64,000 nucleotides of DNA from Paenibacillus hemerocallicola (GCF_006265175.1 NZ_VDCQ01000009.1:119402-183401); one strand, 5' to 3'. Counted from the stretch's first letter, positions 1 through 11,543 are shown. Made by a program: numbers and translations. The notes: a model not told the origin generated them from the letters alone.

Positions 1-323
1 ACGGCCAGCGCACCGTCCTGCTGGAATACGAAGCCTATGTTCCGATGGCGCTCAGGACGATGGAGCAAATCGCCGATGAAATCGCGGCGCGATGGCCGGG
101 CACCCGGTGTGCGATCTCCCACCGGATCGGGTCCGTACCCGTCGGGGAGACGAGCGTCGTCATCGCCGTATCGACTCCGCACCGTGCCGACTGCTACGAG
201 GCAAGCCGCTATGCGATCGAAAGGCTGAAGCAAATCGTCCCGATATGGAAAAAGGAAGTATGGGAGGACGGCTCGGAATGGAAAGGGGCGCAAACCGGTC
301 CCTGGAATCCGCTTGGCAGCTAG
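1..323 (+). CDS. moaE: Molybdopterin synthase catalytic subunit MoaE, C-terminal part
   Basis: The 5' end lies outside the window and the reading frame is open from base 3. MoaE is the large subunit of molybdopterin synthase, which moves sulfur from MoaD thiocarboxylate onto cyclic pyranopterin monophosphate in molybdenum cofactor synthesis. The visible part carries family hallmarks in order: an LEYEAY..MA segment at the window edge, HRIGSVPVGE, a conserved histidine/arginine segment (PHRADCYEASRYAIE), and a WKKE motif followed by DGSEWK near the C-terminus, which contains the catalytic lysines. The stop codon TAG is at 321-323 and a strong hairpin terminator follows. Whether a MoaD domain is fused upstream cannot be seen. 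Confidence 0.9.
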   Translation, partial: GQRTVLLEYEAYVPMALRTMEQIADEIAARWPGTRCAISHRIGSVPVGETSVVIAVSTPHRADCYEASRYAIERLKQIVPIWKKEVWEDGSEWKGAQTGPWNPLGS

Positions 324-345
324 CAAAGCTGTGCCTCCGTATCGC

Positions 346-396
346 AAGGGGCTATCCCCCGGTTCGTTTTCGACCGGAGGATAGCCCCTTTTCGCT
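346..396. terminator. Bidirectional hairpin terminator between moaE and the NlpC/P60 gene
   Basis: A perfect 12-bp inverted repeat (346-357 and 379-390, AAGGGGCTATCC with its complement) encloses a second short pairing (CCGG/CCGG). It lies between two convergent genes and ends in T-rich sequence on both sides, so it probably ends both transcripts. Confidence 0.85.
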
Positions 397-426
397 TGCT
401 CGACTTTCAATTGCCGCCGACAACGC

Positions 427-1533
427 TCACGTTCCCACCCGTTTGGCACTAAGGAACGTTTTCTTCCAATACGAATGGTTGATATCGGATATTTGCACGC
501 CGTTATCCGGCGCCGGCGACGAATGGATCATTTTGTTGTTGCCCATATAAATGCCTACGTGACCGACCGTTTTATTCGTTTTAAACCGGCCCGGCACGTA
601 GAAAAACATCAAATCCCCCTTGCGCAGCATTTTGCGGCTGACCAAGACGCCTTGACGGGCCTGCGTGCGGGCCAGGCGGGGCAGCGATATGCCTTGCTTG
701 CCGTATACATATTGGGTAAAGGTCGAGCAGTCGAATCTGCCGGACTCCGCATATGGGGCGGCGCCGAACTTGTATTTGACTCCCTTATATCGTTGGGCGG
801 TCGATATGAGCTTGTTCATATCGATGTTTTTCAACGCCGGGATCGCGTCTTCATAGCCGAGAGGCACTGCCCATACCGCTTTGTCCGCATACGGCAGCCC
901 GCTGCCCGCAGCTTCCGCGGCCGTTTTGAACGGATCGTCCGGATCGTCCACGAAGCTTAGCTCGTCCACCTTCCCCTCCGGCTCGGGGGGCTGATGCATG
1001 ACGGCTTTATCCATTCCGTCCGGATTCGCGCGCAGCACGATCTCGCCGCCCCGCACCTCGTAAAAAATTTCATCCGCGAACAAGTCCGGCAGCAGGTCTA
1101 CCGGAATGTACAGCGCGCCGTCCGACACTCGGGGCGTTTCCGCAAGGGTTACCGCGTTTCCTTCCTTCATGGCCTCCCTGCTGCCGCCGGTCAGCTCATA
1201 TTCCACATCGTTGTCGCCCATCAGCAGCTTGCCGGCGGAAGGATCCCAATCCGTTTGAAATTCGAGCAGCCCGGCGAGCTTCTGAGCGGAAATGTAGGAT
1301 TTTCCGTCCAAGTCGACGAACGGAATCCGGCCATCGTCCGCGTTCAGCATGCCGACGTTCGAGCCCGACAAGGTGCCCGGCGTTCCCGGAGCCGAAGGCG
1401 CCGTCGCCTCGGGTTGCGGGGCGGACTGCCGGGATTTCCCCGTCATGCCCCCATTGATACCGCTGCAAGCGGTCGTTGCGGCAATGACTACGGCCATGAG
1501 CGAAATGGCCCAATATCGCAATTTGATGTTCAT
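427..1533 (-). CDS. Lipoprotein with copper-amine-oxidase-like domain and NlpC/P60 endopeptidase
   Basis: Predicted secreted lipoprotein of 368 aa that cleaves peptidoglycan stem peptides. I start it at the ATG at 1533 because it begins a typical signal peptide (hydrophobic residues 8-19, TTAC lipobox with Cys23) and has a GAGGGAGA ribosome site; the frame is open upstream but encodes no signal peptide. Residues about 80-170 resemble the copper amine oxidase N-terminal-like domain common in Paenibacillus wall proteins (FVDLDGKSYIS, GALYIPVDLL). Residues about 240-368 are NlpC/P60, with catalytic Cys in FDCSTF (about 269) and His in VGHVGIYMG (about 325). The domain pair is typical for cell-wall remodelling enzymes; no neighbouring gene explains its role. 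Confidence 0.88.
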   Translation of the reverse strand: MNIKLRYWAISLMAVVIAATTACSGINGGMTGKSRQSAPQPEATAPSAPGTPGTLSGSNVGMLNADDGRIPFVDLDGKSYISAQKLAGLLEFQTDWDPSAGKLLMGDNDVEYELTGGSREAMKEGNAVTLAETPRVSDGALYIPVDLLPDLFADEIFYEVRGGEIVLRANPDGMDKAVMHQPPEPEGKVDELSFVDDPDDPFKTAAEAAGSGLPYADKAVWAVPLGYEDAIPALKNIDMNKLISTAQRYKGVKYKFGAAPYAESGRFDCSTFTQYVYGKQGISLPRLARTQARQGVLVSRKMLRKGDLMFFYVPGRFKTNKTVGHVGIYMGNNKMIHSSPAPDNGVQISDINHSYWKKTFLSAKRVGT

Positions 1534-2020
1534 CTCGTCGCTATCTCTCCCTCGCGTAGGTGTGGATTTACTCCTGAGGATAGCTTGGGGAAGAGCGAAA
1601 CGATTTATGCGAATCGCGGCCGGTCTCGGACAAGCAATAAGTGGTATATGGTTCGCCTGCGACAGCAGAAACCACTGCCGCATCATTCGCATGCAAGCAG
1701 GAGACGGGTCGATAGGCGTGATAACACGTTGCTTGATATATAGCGGAGCTGGGTTCCGTTATCGTCTCGAATTTCGTTGCACTCCTGAATATAACGACAC
1801 AGGCTTCCGCTATTTCGATCTCTCGGGTGGAATGATGGGGGGATCTGTGGAATAGAGGAATGGTTTTCCGTTATTGTACGGACTGCGCTGCTTTTCGGGT
1901 CCATAACATACGCCGGTTCCGCTATTGGACGGATATGCGGTTCTCGCGGGTGCCGGCTAAGGCGGCAACTCTTCACCGAGCATGCGAGGCATGTCCTTCT
2001 TTATGTGAATAATGCTGTGT
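1534..2020. repeat. Intergenic region with four TTCCG(C/T)TAT repeats
   Basis: About 490 bp without a convincing gene; the open frames here overlap in shifting frames and lack ribosome sites. Four copies of TTCCG(C/T)TAT occur at about 1754, 1805, 1866 and 1917, spaced 51-62 bp. Similar units form arrays near 50.8 kb and 53.8 kb. The right part (1534-1690) should hold the promoter of the NlpC/P60 gene, but I could not pick it out with confidence. Confidence 0.5.
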
Positions 2021-2021
2021 A

Positions 2022-2053
2022 GAAAAAAAACGTGCCCAAGCGACTCGGGCACG
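2022..2053 (-). terminator. Terminator of the suf operon
   Basis: Read on the minus strand, stem CGTGCCC/GGGCACG (2031-2053) is followed at once by a run of eight T residues. It lies 39 bp after the sufB stop. Confidence 0.9.
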
Positions 2054-2091
2054 CAAGCGTGAAAGTCGCTGTGGACACGTTTGGTTGTTGA

Positions 2092-3489
2092 TTAACCGAT
2101 CGAGCCTTCCATCTCCATCTTGATCAGACGGTTCATCTCGACGGCGTACTCCATCGGCAGCTCTTTCGTGAACGGCTCGATGAAGCCCATGACGATCATC
2201 TGCGTCGCTTCCGCTTCGCTCAAGCCCCGGCTCATCAAGTAGAAGAGCTGATCCTCGGACACCTTGGAGACGGTCGCTTCATGCTCGAGCGTAATGTTGT
2301 CGTTCATGATTTCGTTGTACGGAATCGTATCCGACGTCGATTCGTTGTCGAGAATGAGCGTATCGCATTTGATGTTGGCCTTGGAGCCTTCCGAGTTGCG
2401 TCCGAACGAGGCGAGACCGCGGTACGTCACTTTGCCGCCGTGCTTGCTGATCGACTTGGACACGATCGTGGACGTCGTATCGGGAGCGAGGTGAATCATT
2501 TTGGCCCCCGCATCCTGATGCTGCCCTTTGCCTGCAACGGCAATGGAGAGCACCATGCCTTTCGCTCCGCGGCCTTTCAGGATGACGGCCGGGTATTTCA
2601 TCGTCAGCTTGGAGCCGATGTTGCCGTCGACCCATTCCATCGTCGCGTTTTCTTCGGCTACCGCGCGTTTCGTGACGAGGTTGTAAATGTTCGGCGCCCA
2701 GTTCTGGATCGTCGTGTAGCGGACGCGCGCATTTTTCTTGCAGATGATTTCCACGACCGCGCTGTGCAGCGAGTTCGTGCTGTAGATCGGAGCCGTACAA
2801 CCTTCCACGTAGTGGACAAAGCTGTCTTCGTCGGCGATGATAAGCGTCCGCTCGAATTGGCCCATGTTCTCCGAGTTGATCCGGAAGTACGCCTGCAGCG
2901 GAATTTCGCATTTCACGCCTTTCGGCACGTAAATGAAGCTTCCGCCCGACCAAACGGCGCTGTTGAGTGCCGCGAATTTGTTATCCGTAATCGGAACGAT
3001 CGTAGAGAAGTATTCCTTGAAAATTTCCGGATGCTCGCGCAGCGCCGTGTCGGTGTCGGTAAAAATGACGCCCTGCTTCTCCAGATCTTCCTGCATGCTG
3101 TGATAGACCACTTCGGACTCGTATTGCGCGGATACGCCAGCCAAAAACTTTTGCTCCGCTTCCGGAATACCGAGCTTGTCGAACGTGTTCTTGATTTCCT
3201 GCGGTACTTCCTCCCACGTCTTGCCTTGCTTCTCGGAAGGCTTGACGTAGTACGTAATATCGTTGAAATCGAGATCGTCGAGATCGCCTCCCCAGCGGGG
3301 AAGAGTCATCTTGTTGAACTGCTCCAGCGATTTCAGGCGGAAGTCGAGCATCCATTGCGGTTCGTTCTTCATCCGCGAAATTTCCGTGACGATATCGGGC
3401 GTCAGCCCTTTCGCCGAACGAAATATGTTCTGGTGCTCGTCGCGAAAGCCGTATTTATATTCTTCCATTTCCGGCATTTGCTTTGCCAT
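2092..3489 (-). CDS. sufB: Fe-S cluster assembly scaffold protein SufB
   Basis: SufB, 465 aa, is the main scaffold subunit of the cytosolic SufBCD complex, on which Fe-S clusters are built before transfer to target proteins. Recognised from the full-length match to the SufB family: N-terminal segment [17 protein letters not shown], the central beta-helix core with [13 protein letters not shown] and GKVTYRG, and the C-terminal [14 protein letters not shown] segment ([22 protein letters not shown]), which contacts SufC. Start at 3489 has an ideal GAGGAGG ribosome site. It is the last gene of the minus-strand operon sufC-sufD-sufS-sufB. The 47-bp gap to sufS is where sufU sits in Bacillus subtilis, and it is too short to hold any scaffold gene. 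Confidence 0.97.
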   Translation of the reverse strand: MAKQMPEMEEYKYGFRDEHQNIFRSAKGLTPDIVTEISRMKNEPQWMLDFRLKSLEQFNKMTLPRWGGDLDDLDFNDITYYVKPSEKQGKTWEEVPQEIKNTFDKLGIPEAEQKFLAGVSAQYESEVVYHSMQEDLEKQGVIFTDTDTALREHPEIFKEYFSTIVPITDNKFAALNSAVWSGGSFIYVPKGVKCEIPLQAYFRINSENMGQFERTLIIADEDSFVHYVEGCTAPIYSTNSLHSAVVEIICKKNARVRYTTIQNWAPNIYNLVTKRAVAEENATMEWVDGNIGSKLTMKYPAVILKGRGAKGMVLSIAVAGKGQHQDAGAKMIHLAPDTTSTIVSKSISKHGGKVTYRGLASFGRNSEGSKANIKCDTLILDNESTSDTIPYNEIMNDNITLEHEATVSKVSEDQLFYLMSRGLSEAEATQMIVMGFIEPFTKELPMEYAVEMNRLIKMEMEGSIG

Positions 3490-3536
3490 TGTGATTCCCT
3501 CCTCGTTTCATTCGAATACGTGCTCGGGTTTATAAC

Positions 3537-6061
<2,525 letters not shown>

Positions 6062-6112
6062 TTTCATTCCTCCAGTAGTTTAGTCCCCAATAAGGGAGCC
6101 TCGTTTTGTCAA

Positions 6113-6898
6113 TCAGTTTTGTCCGACCGTTTCGTCTACGATGCCAAGCTCTTCCTTGATCCAATCGTAGCCTTCCGCTTCGAGCTTCTCCGCGAGCTCC
6201 GGTCCGCCCGATTTCACGATGCGTCCTTGCATCATGACGTGGACGTAATCCGGCTTGATATAGTCGAGCAAGCGTTGATAGTGCGTGATGATCAGGAAGC
6301 CCCGATCCTCGCTGCGCATCGCGTTAACGCCTGCGGCGACGATTTTGAGCGCGTCGATGTCGAGACCGGAATCGATTTCGTCCAAAATGACGATTTTCGG
6401 ATCGAGCAGCATCATTTGCAAAATCTCGTTCCGTTTTTTCTCCCCGCCGGAAAATCCTTCGTTCAAATAACGGTGGGCGAACTCCGGATTCATGTCGAGC
6501 TCTTTCATCTTGCCTTCCATTTGGCGGATAAACTTGATAAGCGAGATTTCGTTGCCTTCGCCGCGGCGCGCATTGATGGCGCTGCGCAGGAAATCGGCGT
6601 TGGTCACGCCGGGAATTTCGCTAGGATATTGCATCGCGAGGAACAAGCCCGCGCGTGCGCGCTCGTCCACGCCCATCTCCAGCACGTCTTCTCCGTTGAG
6701 CGTTACGGCTCCGTCGGTTACTTCATATTTTGGATGACCCATGAGGGCCGATGCGAGCGTACTTTTCCCGGTACCGTTAGGTCCCATGATGGCGTGTATT
6801 TCGCCGCCGTTGATTTCCAATTGGATGCCTTTCAAAATTTCTTTGTCCTCGATCGACGCCTTCAAGCCGTCAATGGTGAATTTTGGTGCAGTTGACAT
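6113..6898 (-). CDS. sufC: Fe-S assembly ATPase SufC
   Basis: ABC-type ATPase of 261 aa that powers conformational change of SufB/SufD; soluble, with no membrane domain. Walker A is GPNGTGKST (39-47), the signature is [10 protein letters not shown] and Walker B is [14 protein letters not shown], all typical of SufC rather than a transporter ATPase. First gene of the operon, with ribosome site GGAGGG 7 nt before the ATG. The promoter region upstream holds a TATAAT hexamer and a tandem direct repeat that could be an iron-responsive operator. Confidence 0.97.
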   Translation of the reverse strand: MSTAPKFTIDGLKASIEDKEILKGIQLEINGGEIHAIMGPNGTGKSTLASALMGHPKYEVTDGAVTLNGEDVLEMGVDERARAGLFLAMQYPSEIPGVTNADFLRSAINARRGEGNEISLIKFIRQMEGKMKELDMNPEFAHRYLNEGFSGGEKKRNEILQMMLLDPKIVILDEIDSGLDIDALKIVAAGVNAMRSEDRGFLIITHYQRLLDYIKPDYVHVMMQGRIVKSGGPELAEKLEAEGYDWIKEELGIVDETVGQN

Positions 6899-7006
6899 TT
6901 ATGCTTCCCTCCGACTGTTTTCTTTTCCTGCATGTAGTTCCAATGAGAGAGCCCTGTCCGCGAAAGAAATATCCGGACGTTCGGCCCTCGCGATTAATTT
7001 AGAATC

Positions 7007-7068
7007 ATTATAACATGATTTTCAATAAAATATTGAAATCCGTGTAATTTGATTCTCATTGATTCTCA
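7007..7068 (-). promoter_or_regulatory. Putative suf promoter with tandem TGAGAATCA repeat
   Basis: On the minus strand a perfect -10 hexamer TATAAT lies at 7007-7012, about 110 bp before sufC; no good -35 stands at the right distance. Upstream are two copies of TGAGAATCA (7050-7058 and 7060-7068 in complement) with a 10-bp period, i.e. on one face of the helix. They vaguely recall the GATAAT hexamers of Fur boxes, but I would not name the regulator. The surrounding 6990-7150 is strongly AT-rich and has no gene. Confidence 0.4.
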
Positions 7069-7238
7069 ACAATTAATATTATTATAAACGTTCCACAAAA
7101 ATCAATAAAGGGCAATTCGGCATATTTGTTAAACATTTATATTTAGTAAGTAACAAAAGCTTTTACCGATCCCGCATTTCAAGGGCGAGCGACAGTCGAT
7201 GCCAGTTGGCTCCTCCGGCAAAATCGCCACGACAGGCC

Positions 7239-7811
7239 TCAACCGACCAGCAAACGCTCGATTTGCTTCACGAGCTGTCCGAACCGTTCATCGTCGACCG
7301 CCGGCTTCATCCCGCCGGGTGTAAAATCTCCTTCGAGCCGCAGCCACGATTTGCAGCCGGAATACGATTCCAATATCGGCATCCGTACCGGGACATCAAG
7401 CTTGTACACCCGTAGAAGCAGCACATGAAGAGGCTTCTGCCGCTTCCATTTCAACCGTTCCTCCGCGAAACGGTCGGTCCATATATGAAAGTCGCGGATC
7501 CGGTCCAGCTGCTCCTGGCTCGTCACCTCGATATCCGCGGCCACCTCGGCGAAGCATGCGATATCCGCCAGGTCTGCCTCCGGATTCCAGCCTTCCAGCG
7601 TCTCCGCGAGAGCAGGCTGCGCTTCTTCCTTCAGAAGCTCCCGCTTCTGGTGCTCATAGGTCGGGTATAGCCAAAATGAAGGACTTTCCAGCCGAAATTC
7701 CTTTGTTTCCTCGACGATGCCGCCTTTGCGCATCAGCACGATCTGACGTCCTTCCGCCAGCGCCCGGATGGCTACCGCCCATTCCTTTAACGCAATCGGT
7801 TCCTTGCTCAT
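7239..7811 (-). CDS. DUF1802 family protein
   Basis: Cytosolic protein of 190 aa of unknown function, recognised as DUF1802 by its N-terminal segment (ALKEWAVAIRALAEGRQ, then LMRKGGI and FWLYPTYEHQ). No signal peptide or membrane segment. A GTG nine bases upstream directly abuts the GGAGG ribosome site, so the ATG at 7811, spaced 8 nt, is the better start. It is a single gene transcribed toward suf but separated from it by the suf promoter region. I infer no function beyond the family name. Confidence 0.8.
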   Translation of the reverse strand: MSKEPIALKEWAVAIRALAEGRQIVLMRKGGIVEETKEFRLESPSFWLYPTYEHQKRELLKEEAQPALAETLEGWNPEADLADIACFAEVAADIEVTSQEQLDRIRDFHIWTDRFAEERLKWKRQKPLHVLLLRVYKLDVPVRMPILESYSGCKSWLRLEGDFTPGGMKPAVDDERFGQLVKQIERLLVG

Positions 7812-7954
7812 TTCGAACACCTCCGTCGTACCCCATTATACGATTTGCAGGGAAAACAAAGCAAACGGAGGCCGCATAAATACGGGAGAAAAACCGACCC
7901 TATACATGGATGTCCTCATCCGTCCACTCCCGAACGCGAAAGAAGGTGAACCGT

Positions 7955-8131
7955 ATGAGAGAAGGCTTGATCCCTACCGTGCTCGGTACAGCCGTAACCG
8001 CCTCAGGCGTTGCCCTCAGCCGCAAATATCCGGCCGTCGGCATCGGGATCGCTGGCTTCGGCCTCGCCCATATCGTGCTGGGGGCGATCGATTTGGTCGA
8101 ACACCGGCGCAGCCCGAGAGATGTGCATTGA
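7955..8131 (+). CDS. Small predicted membrane protein (58 aa)
   Basis: Start ATG at 7955 follows an AAGAAGGTGA ribosome site. The product is 58 aa, with two short hydrophobic stretches (about residues 5-20 and 26-45, the second rich in Gly/Ala/Ile), then a basic tail HRRSPRD, as in small two-helix inner-membrane proteins. I do not recognise a family. It is followed by a strong terminator shared with the convergent dps gene. Confidence 0.6.
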   Translation: MREGLIPTVLGTAVTASGVALSRKYPAVGIGIAGFGLAHIVLGAIDLVEHRRSPRDVH

Positions 8132-8150
8132 ATGCAGCGCTAGCAGGAAA

Positions 8151-8190
8151 AAGAAAGAAAGAGGGTGCATGTTCGCCCTCTTTCTTTTTT
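8151..8190. terminator. Bidirectional terminator between small membrane protein and dps
   Basis: Stem AAAGAAAGAGGG with its complement (8152-8164/8176-8188), loop TGCATGTTCG, then a T-rich tail on the plus strand; the minus strand also reads into T/C-rich sequence. Confidence 0.85.
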
Positions 8191-8230
8191 GTCCAAAAGC
8201 CATGCCGTTAAATCAATGCGCCCAAAATAG

Positions 8231-8683
8231 CTAGCCAAGCGCAGCTTCCAGCATCCATACGTGCTTCTCGAGCGAAGTTTGAACGCTTGTCATCATATCC
8301 GCCGACGTATGGTCGCCCGCTTCTTCCGCCAAATCGATCGCTTTGCGCATTTCCCCGATCATCGTCTGGAAATCCTTCACGATCGTCTTGACCATCTGGT
8401 CGGCGCTTTCGTCGCCATTGGCTTCCTTGATGGAAGACTCGGCCAGCATTTCCTTCATCGTGGCGATCGGCCTGCCTTTAATGGACAGCACGCGTTCGGC
8501 CAGCTCGTCAATCCGCAGATCGGCTTCCTTATAAAGCTCCTCGAATTTTTCGTGAAGCGTAAAAAACTGTTTGCCTTTCACGAACCAATGGAAGTTGTGG
8601 ATTTTGACGTACAGCACGCCCCAGTTGGCGATCTGCTTGTTGATCGTTTCCACTACGGATTTCGTTTCGGTTGCGGTTGCCAT
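8231..8683 (-). CDS. dps: Dps family ferritin-like DNA-protection protein
   Basis: A 150-aa protein of the Dps/mini-ferritin family, which forms dodecamers that oxidise and store iron with hydrogen peroxide and shield DNA. The N-terminal ferroxidase region shows the classical pattern: His in NWGVLYVKIHNFHWFVKG, then FFTLHEKFEELY with H and E, and DLRIDELAERV. The start at 8683 (MATATETK) has AAGGAGG 8 nt upstream; an upstream in-frame ATG lacks one. Monocistronic with its own terminator. No clear PerR or Fur box was seen in front of it. Confidence 0.93.
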   Translation of the reverse strand: MATATETKSVVETINKQIANWGVLYVKIHNFHWFVKGKQFFTLHEKFEELYKEADLRIDELAERVLSIKGRPIATMKEMLAESSIKEANGDESADQMVKTIVKDFQTMIGEMRKAIDLAEEAGDHTSADMMTSVQTSLEKHVWMLEAALG

Positions 8684-8772
8684 AAGCCGTTCCTCCTTAT
8701 AGATAACATCTAAACGTTCATACAACTAAAGTACCCGCAAAACGCGGATTTGAATCGCTTATCGGATATATT

Positions 8773-8826
8773 GTGGCTATTCGGCACGCTCGCTATGTGC
8801 CGCTTCGCAGCTTTTCGAATAACCAC
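8773..8826. repeat. Nested palindrome upstream of mtnK
   Basis: Outer arms GTGGCTATTCG (8773-8783) and CGAATAACCAC (8816-8826) match 10 of 11, and the inner arms GGCAC/GTGCC (8783-8787/8797-8801) form a second hairpin. It lies between the dps promoter and mtnK. It may be an mRNA leader structure or an intergenic repeat. It lacks the sequence core of a SAM-I (S-box) riboswitch. Confidence 0.4.
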
Positions 8827-8912
8827 TATTCTGGTTGGCTAACTTGGTATTCCCCCGACTCCCAATATCGCTTATACTAAGGAAAGAGTTTGATCATTTA
8901 CGGAGGTGCGTT

Positions 8913-10118
8913 ATGACGCAGTATCACCCGCTTACCGAACAGGAGGCCATCGAATACGCCAAGACGATTCCCGGCTTGTTTAAAGACGGCGCGGCCTTGT
9001 CGTCCCGCGAAATCGGGGACGGCAACCTGAACCTCGTGTTCCATATTTCCGATCCGTCCTCCGGGGCGAGCATTATTTTGAAGCAGGCGCTCCCTTACGC
9101 GAAAGTAGTCGGCGAATCGTGGCCGCTGTCGCTCGACCGCGCGCGCATCGAAAGCGAGGCGCTGCAAATCGAGGGCGGGCTGTGCCCGGACCTCGTCCCC
9201 CGCGTATATAAGTACGATCCGGATTTGGCCTTAACGGTCATGGAGGACTTGAGCGATCATATCATTATGCGAAAAGGGCTGATCGAGCGCCGCGTCTATC
9301 CGGAGTTCGCCGCCCATATCGGCCGCTTCCTGGCTCAAACGTTGTTCTTCACGTCCGATCTCGGCATGAACCAGCAGGACAAAAAAGTACGTCTGCAGCA
9401 ATTTATCAATCCGGACTTGTGCAAAATAACCGAAGATCTGATCTTCGATCATCCTTATACCGATGCGGACACGAACAGCTTCGACGAAGCGATCCGGGAC
9501 GAAGTCGAGACGATCTGGAGCGACACGGAGCTCCATCTGGAAGTCGCCAGACTGAGGCACGGCTTCCTGACGAACGCCCAGGCTCTGCTGCACGGCGATT
9601 TGCATACCGGCAGCATATTCGTCACCGAGAAGTCGACGAAAGTGATCGATCCCGAGTTCGCCTACTACGGACCGATGGGCTTCGACATCGGCGCGGTTAT
9701 CGCCAACCTGCTGCTGAATTACGCCGGTCAGGAGGGCTGGAGCCCGGATGCCGAGAGCCGCTCCGAGTACAGGAACTACTTGCTGGAAACGGCCAAGGAC
9801 GTATGGTCGACGTTCGAGCTGCAGTTCCGCGCGTTGTGGAATGAGAGCAACGTGGACCGCATCTCCCGCACCGAAGGGTTTCAATCGATCTACGTGGAGC
9901 AGTTGCTTCGCGATACGATCGGTTATGCCGGGTGCAAAATCGTTCGCCGCGTCATCGGCTTGGCGCACGTCGCCGACATCGATAAGATCGAGGATGCTTC
10001 CGCCAAGGAACGCGCGCAAAGGCTGGCGCTGTCTATCGGCAAAGCGCTTATCAAACATCACCGCCAAGCGGCTTCCTTCGACGAGGTAATCGACATCGCG
10101 ACGAACGAAACCCGCTGA
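8913..10118 (+). CDS. mtnK: 5-methylthioribose kinase MtnK
   Basis: Phosphorylates 5-methylthioribose to its 1-phosphate in the methionine salvage pathway, in the cytosol; 401 aa. The fold is the aminoglycoside-phosphotransferase type: GDGNLNLVFHI in the N-lobe and the catalytic loop HGDLHTGSIF around residue 227, followed by VIDPEFAYYGPMGFDIG with the metal-binding Asp-Pro-Glu. The start ATG at 8913 follows CGGAGGTG. It ends 24 bp before mtnA in a two-gene operon. In Bacillus subtilis mtnKA is under an S-box riboswitch; I see none here. Confidence 0.96.
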   Translation: MTQYHPLTEQEAIEYAKTIPGLFKDGAALSSREIGDGNLNLVFHISDPSSGASIILKQALPYAKVVGESWPLSLDRARIESEALQIEGGLCPDLVPRVYKYDPDLALTVMEDLSDHIIMRKGLIERRVYPEFAAHIGRFLAQTLFFTSDLGMNQQDKKVRLQQFINPDLCKITEDLIFDHPYTDADTNSFDEAIRDEVETIWSDTELHLEVARLRHGFLTNAQALLHGDLHTGSIFVTEKSTKVIDPEFAYYGPMGFDIGAVIANLLLNYAGQEGWSPDAESRSEYRNYLLETAKDVWSTFELQFRALWNESNVDRISRTEGFQSIYVEQLLRDTIGYAGCKIVRRVIGLAHVADIDKIEDASAKERAQRLALSIGKALIKHHRQAASFDEVIDIATNETR

Positions 10119-10142
10119 CGGCTGCAAAGGAGATTCGCATTG

Positions 10143-11234
10143 ATGGAACATACGATAAATGGACAACCGACGGCCGACGCGTCCGGTCAGCCGCTGCAAC
10201 CGGTCATCTGGGCGGGAGATCGGCTCGATCTGCTGGACCAGCGGCTGCTGCCGGAACAAATCGTGTACTTGCCGCTGACGACGGCGGAGGATGTCTGGGA
10301 AGGGATCCGGCATCTGAAAGTCCGGGGCGCCCCCGCAATCGGTATTGCCGCCGCCTTCGGCGTCTATCTCGGCATACGCGGCGTAGAGGGGGACACGGCC
10401 AAAGTGCTGGCCGAAGTAAACCGGCAGGCGGGATACTTGGCTACGTCCCGGCCGACGGCGGTAAATCTGTTCTGGGCGCTGGATCGGATGAAGGCGAGGG
10501 CGGAAGCGCTCGCCGGCGGCGGAGAAGCGGCGGACGCCGAAGCGCTGAAGGCGGCCATGCTGGCCGAAGCGAAGCAAATCCAGGCGGAAGACGAGGAAAC
10601 GAACCGCCTGATCGGCGAGCATGCGCTCACTTTGCTGCAGGACGGATTCGGGGTATTGACCCATTGCAACGCCGGCGGACTGGCGACGTCCAAGTACGGA
10701 ACCGCGCTGGCTCCGCTCTATCTGGCCAAAGAACGCGGCTGGGACGTGAATGTATTCGCCGACGAGACGCGCCCGGTATTGCAGGGCTCCCGGCTGACCG
10801 CCTTCGAGCTGCAGCAGGCGGGGATCGACGTTACGCTGATCTGCGACAATATGGCGGGAATGGTCATGTCGAAAGGATGGGTGCAGGCGGTCATCGTCGG
10901 CACCGACCGGGTGGCCGCCAACGGCGATGTCGCCAATAAAATCGGAACGTACAGCGTCGCCGTCTTGGCGAAAGCGCACGGTATCCCCTTCTACGTGGCA
11001 TGCCCCATGTCCACGATCGATTTGGGCACGCCGACAGGCGCCGAAATTCCGATCGAGGAGCGGAGCGAGGACGAAGTCACGCAAGGGTTCGGCAAACGAA
11101 CCGCCCCTCACGGCGTCAAAGTGTACAATCCCGCGTTCGACGTGACGCCGAACGAGTACGTGACGGCGATAATTACGGAGAAGGGCGTTGTAACCGCTCC
11201 TTACGGGGATCATTTGAGGAAGTTGTTTGGGTGA
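10143..11234 (+). CDS. mtnA: Methylthioribose-1-phosphate isomerase MtnA
   Basis: Converts methylthioribose-1-phosphate to methylthioribulose-1-phosphate, the step after MtnK; 363 aa, eIF2B-alpha-like fold. Conserved motifs are [23 protein letters not shown] with the catalytic cysteine (about 175), CDNMAGMVM, and [18 protein letters not shown] with the catalytic aspartate (about 255). A TTG codon stands directly before the ATG, but the ATG at 10143 fits the AAAGGAG site well. The rest of the salvage pathway (mtnW, X, B, D) is not in the window. Confidence 0.96.
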   Translation: MEHTINGQPTADASGQPLQPVIWAGDRLDLLDQRLLPEQIVYLPLTTAEDVWEGIRHLKVRGAPAIGIAAAFGVYLGIRGVEGDTAKVLAEVNRQAGYLATSRPTAVNLFWALDRMKARAEALAGGGEAADAEALKAAMLAEAKQIQAEDEETNRLIGEHALTLLQDGFGVLTHCNAGGLATSKYGTALAPLYLAKERGWDVNVFADETRPVLQGSRLTAFELQQAGIDVTLICDNMAGMVMSKGWVQAVIVGTDRVAANGDVANKIGTYSVAVLAKAHGIPFYVACPMSTIDLGTPTGAEIPIEERSEDEVTQGFGKRTAPHGVKVYNPAFDVTPNEYVTAIITEKGVVTAPYGDHLRKLFG

Positions 11235-11262
11235 GAAGGAACGATTAAAGATAGTCGAAAAA

Positions 11263-11300
11263 AAGCCCAAAACTTCCATGCTTATGGAGGTTTTGGGCTT
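11263..11300. terminator. Terminator closing mtnKA and the 50-aa gene
   Basis: Seventeen-bp inverted repeat (11263-11279/11284-11300, one mismatch) with a 4-nt loop. On the minus strand it is followed by TTTTTT, making it a strong terminator for the small gene at 11323-11475; on the plus strand the tail is poor but the hairpin sits 29 bp after mtnA. Confidence 0.85.
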
Positions 11301-11322
11301 ACCTATTCCAAGTTTTGCAAGA

Positions 11323-11475
11323 TCAACGATGAGTCATTCGTAGATAGCTTTTTTTCATAGTAGGATCGTCGCCTTTCCGGTTGACACTCGCCAGAATATC
11401 TGACCTTTTGCAAGAATCAACGGCTATCTGCTGCAAAATTTTCACAATATCCAGTTGAATCTGTAAATCTGCCAT
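11323..11475 (-). CDS. 50-aa protein of unknown function with own regulated promoter
   Basis: A short open frame of 50 codons (MADLQIQLDI... ending YLRMTHR). The N-terminal half is amphipathic (LQIQLDIVKILQQIA), the rest polar with two lysines. I do not recognise it. Support for a real gene: it has a near-ideal promoter (-35 TTGAAA, 17-bp spacer, -10 TAATAT at 11566-11594), two copies of the putative XRE operator, and a strong terminator 23 bp after its stop; nothing else lies between them. The ribosome site (GGAG, 14 nt upstream) is only fair. It may be a small regulator or a peptide antagonist, but that is a guess. Confidence 0.6.
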   Translation of the reverse strand: MADLQIQLDIVKILQQIAVDSCKRSDILASVNRKGDDPTMKKSYLRMTHR

Positions 11476-11543
11476 ACGCCCAACTCACTCCATCTTGACC
11501 GATTGTACTCTAGATTAAGTCCGAGCAGGATGAAAAAGATAAC

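Noticed and set aside
1534..1692. N-terminal extension of the NlpC/P60 lipoprotein to the ATG at 1692
   Set aside because: Would bury the signal peptide and lipobox in the middle of the protein; the ATG at 1533 gives a normal lipoprotein.
1683..1976. Minus-strand 97-aa open frame upstream of the NlpC/P60 gene
   Set aside because: No ribosome site, composition like repeat DNA, and it spans TTCCG(C/T)TAT units; treated as non-coding.
8684..8912. SAM riboswitch before mtnK
   Set aside because: Position would fit, but no S-box core helices or conserved sequence are visible.
9231..11279. 682-aa minus-strand frame opposite mtnK-mtnA
   Set aside because: Long only because of GC-rich codon bias on the other strand; Arg/Asp/Val-rich shadow without motifs.
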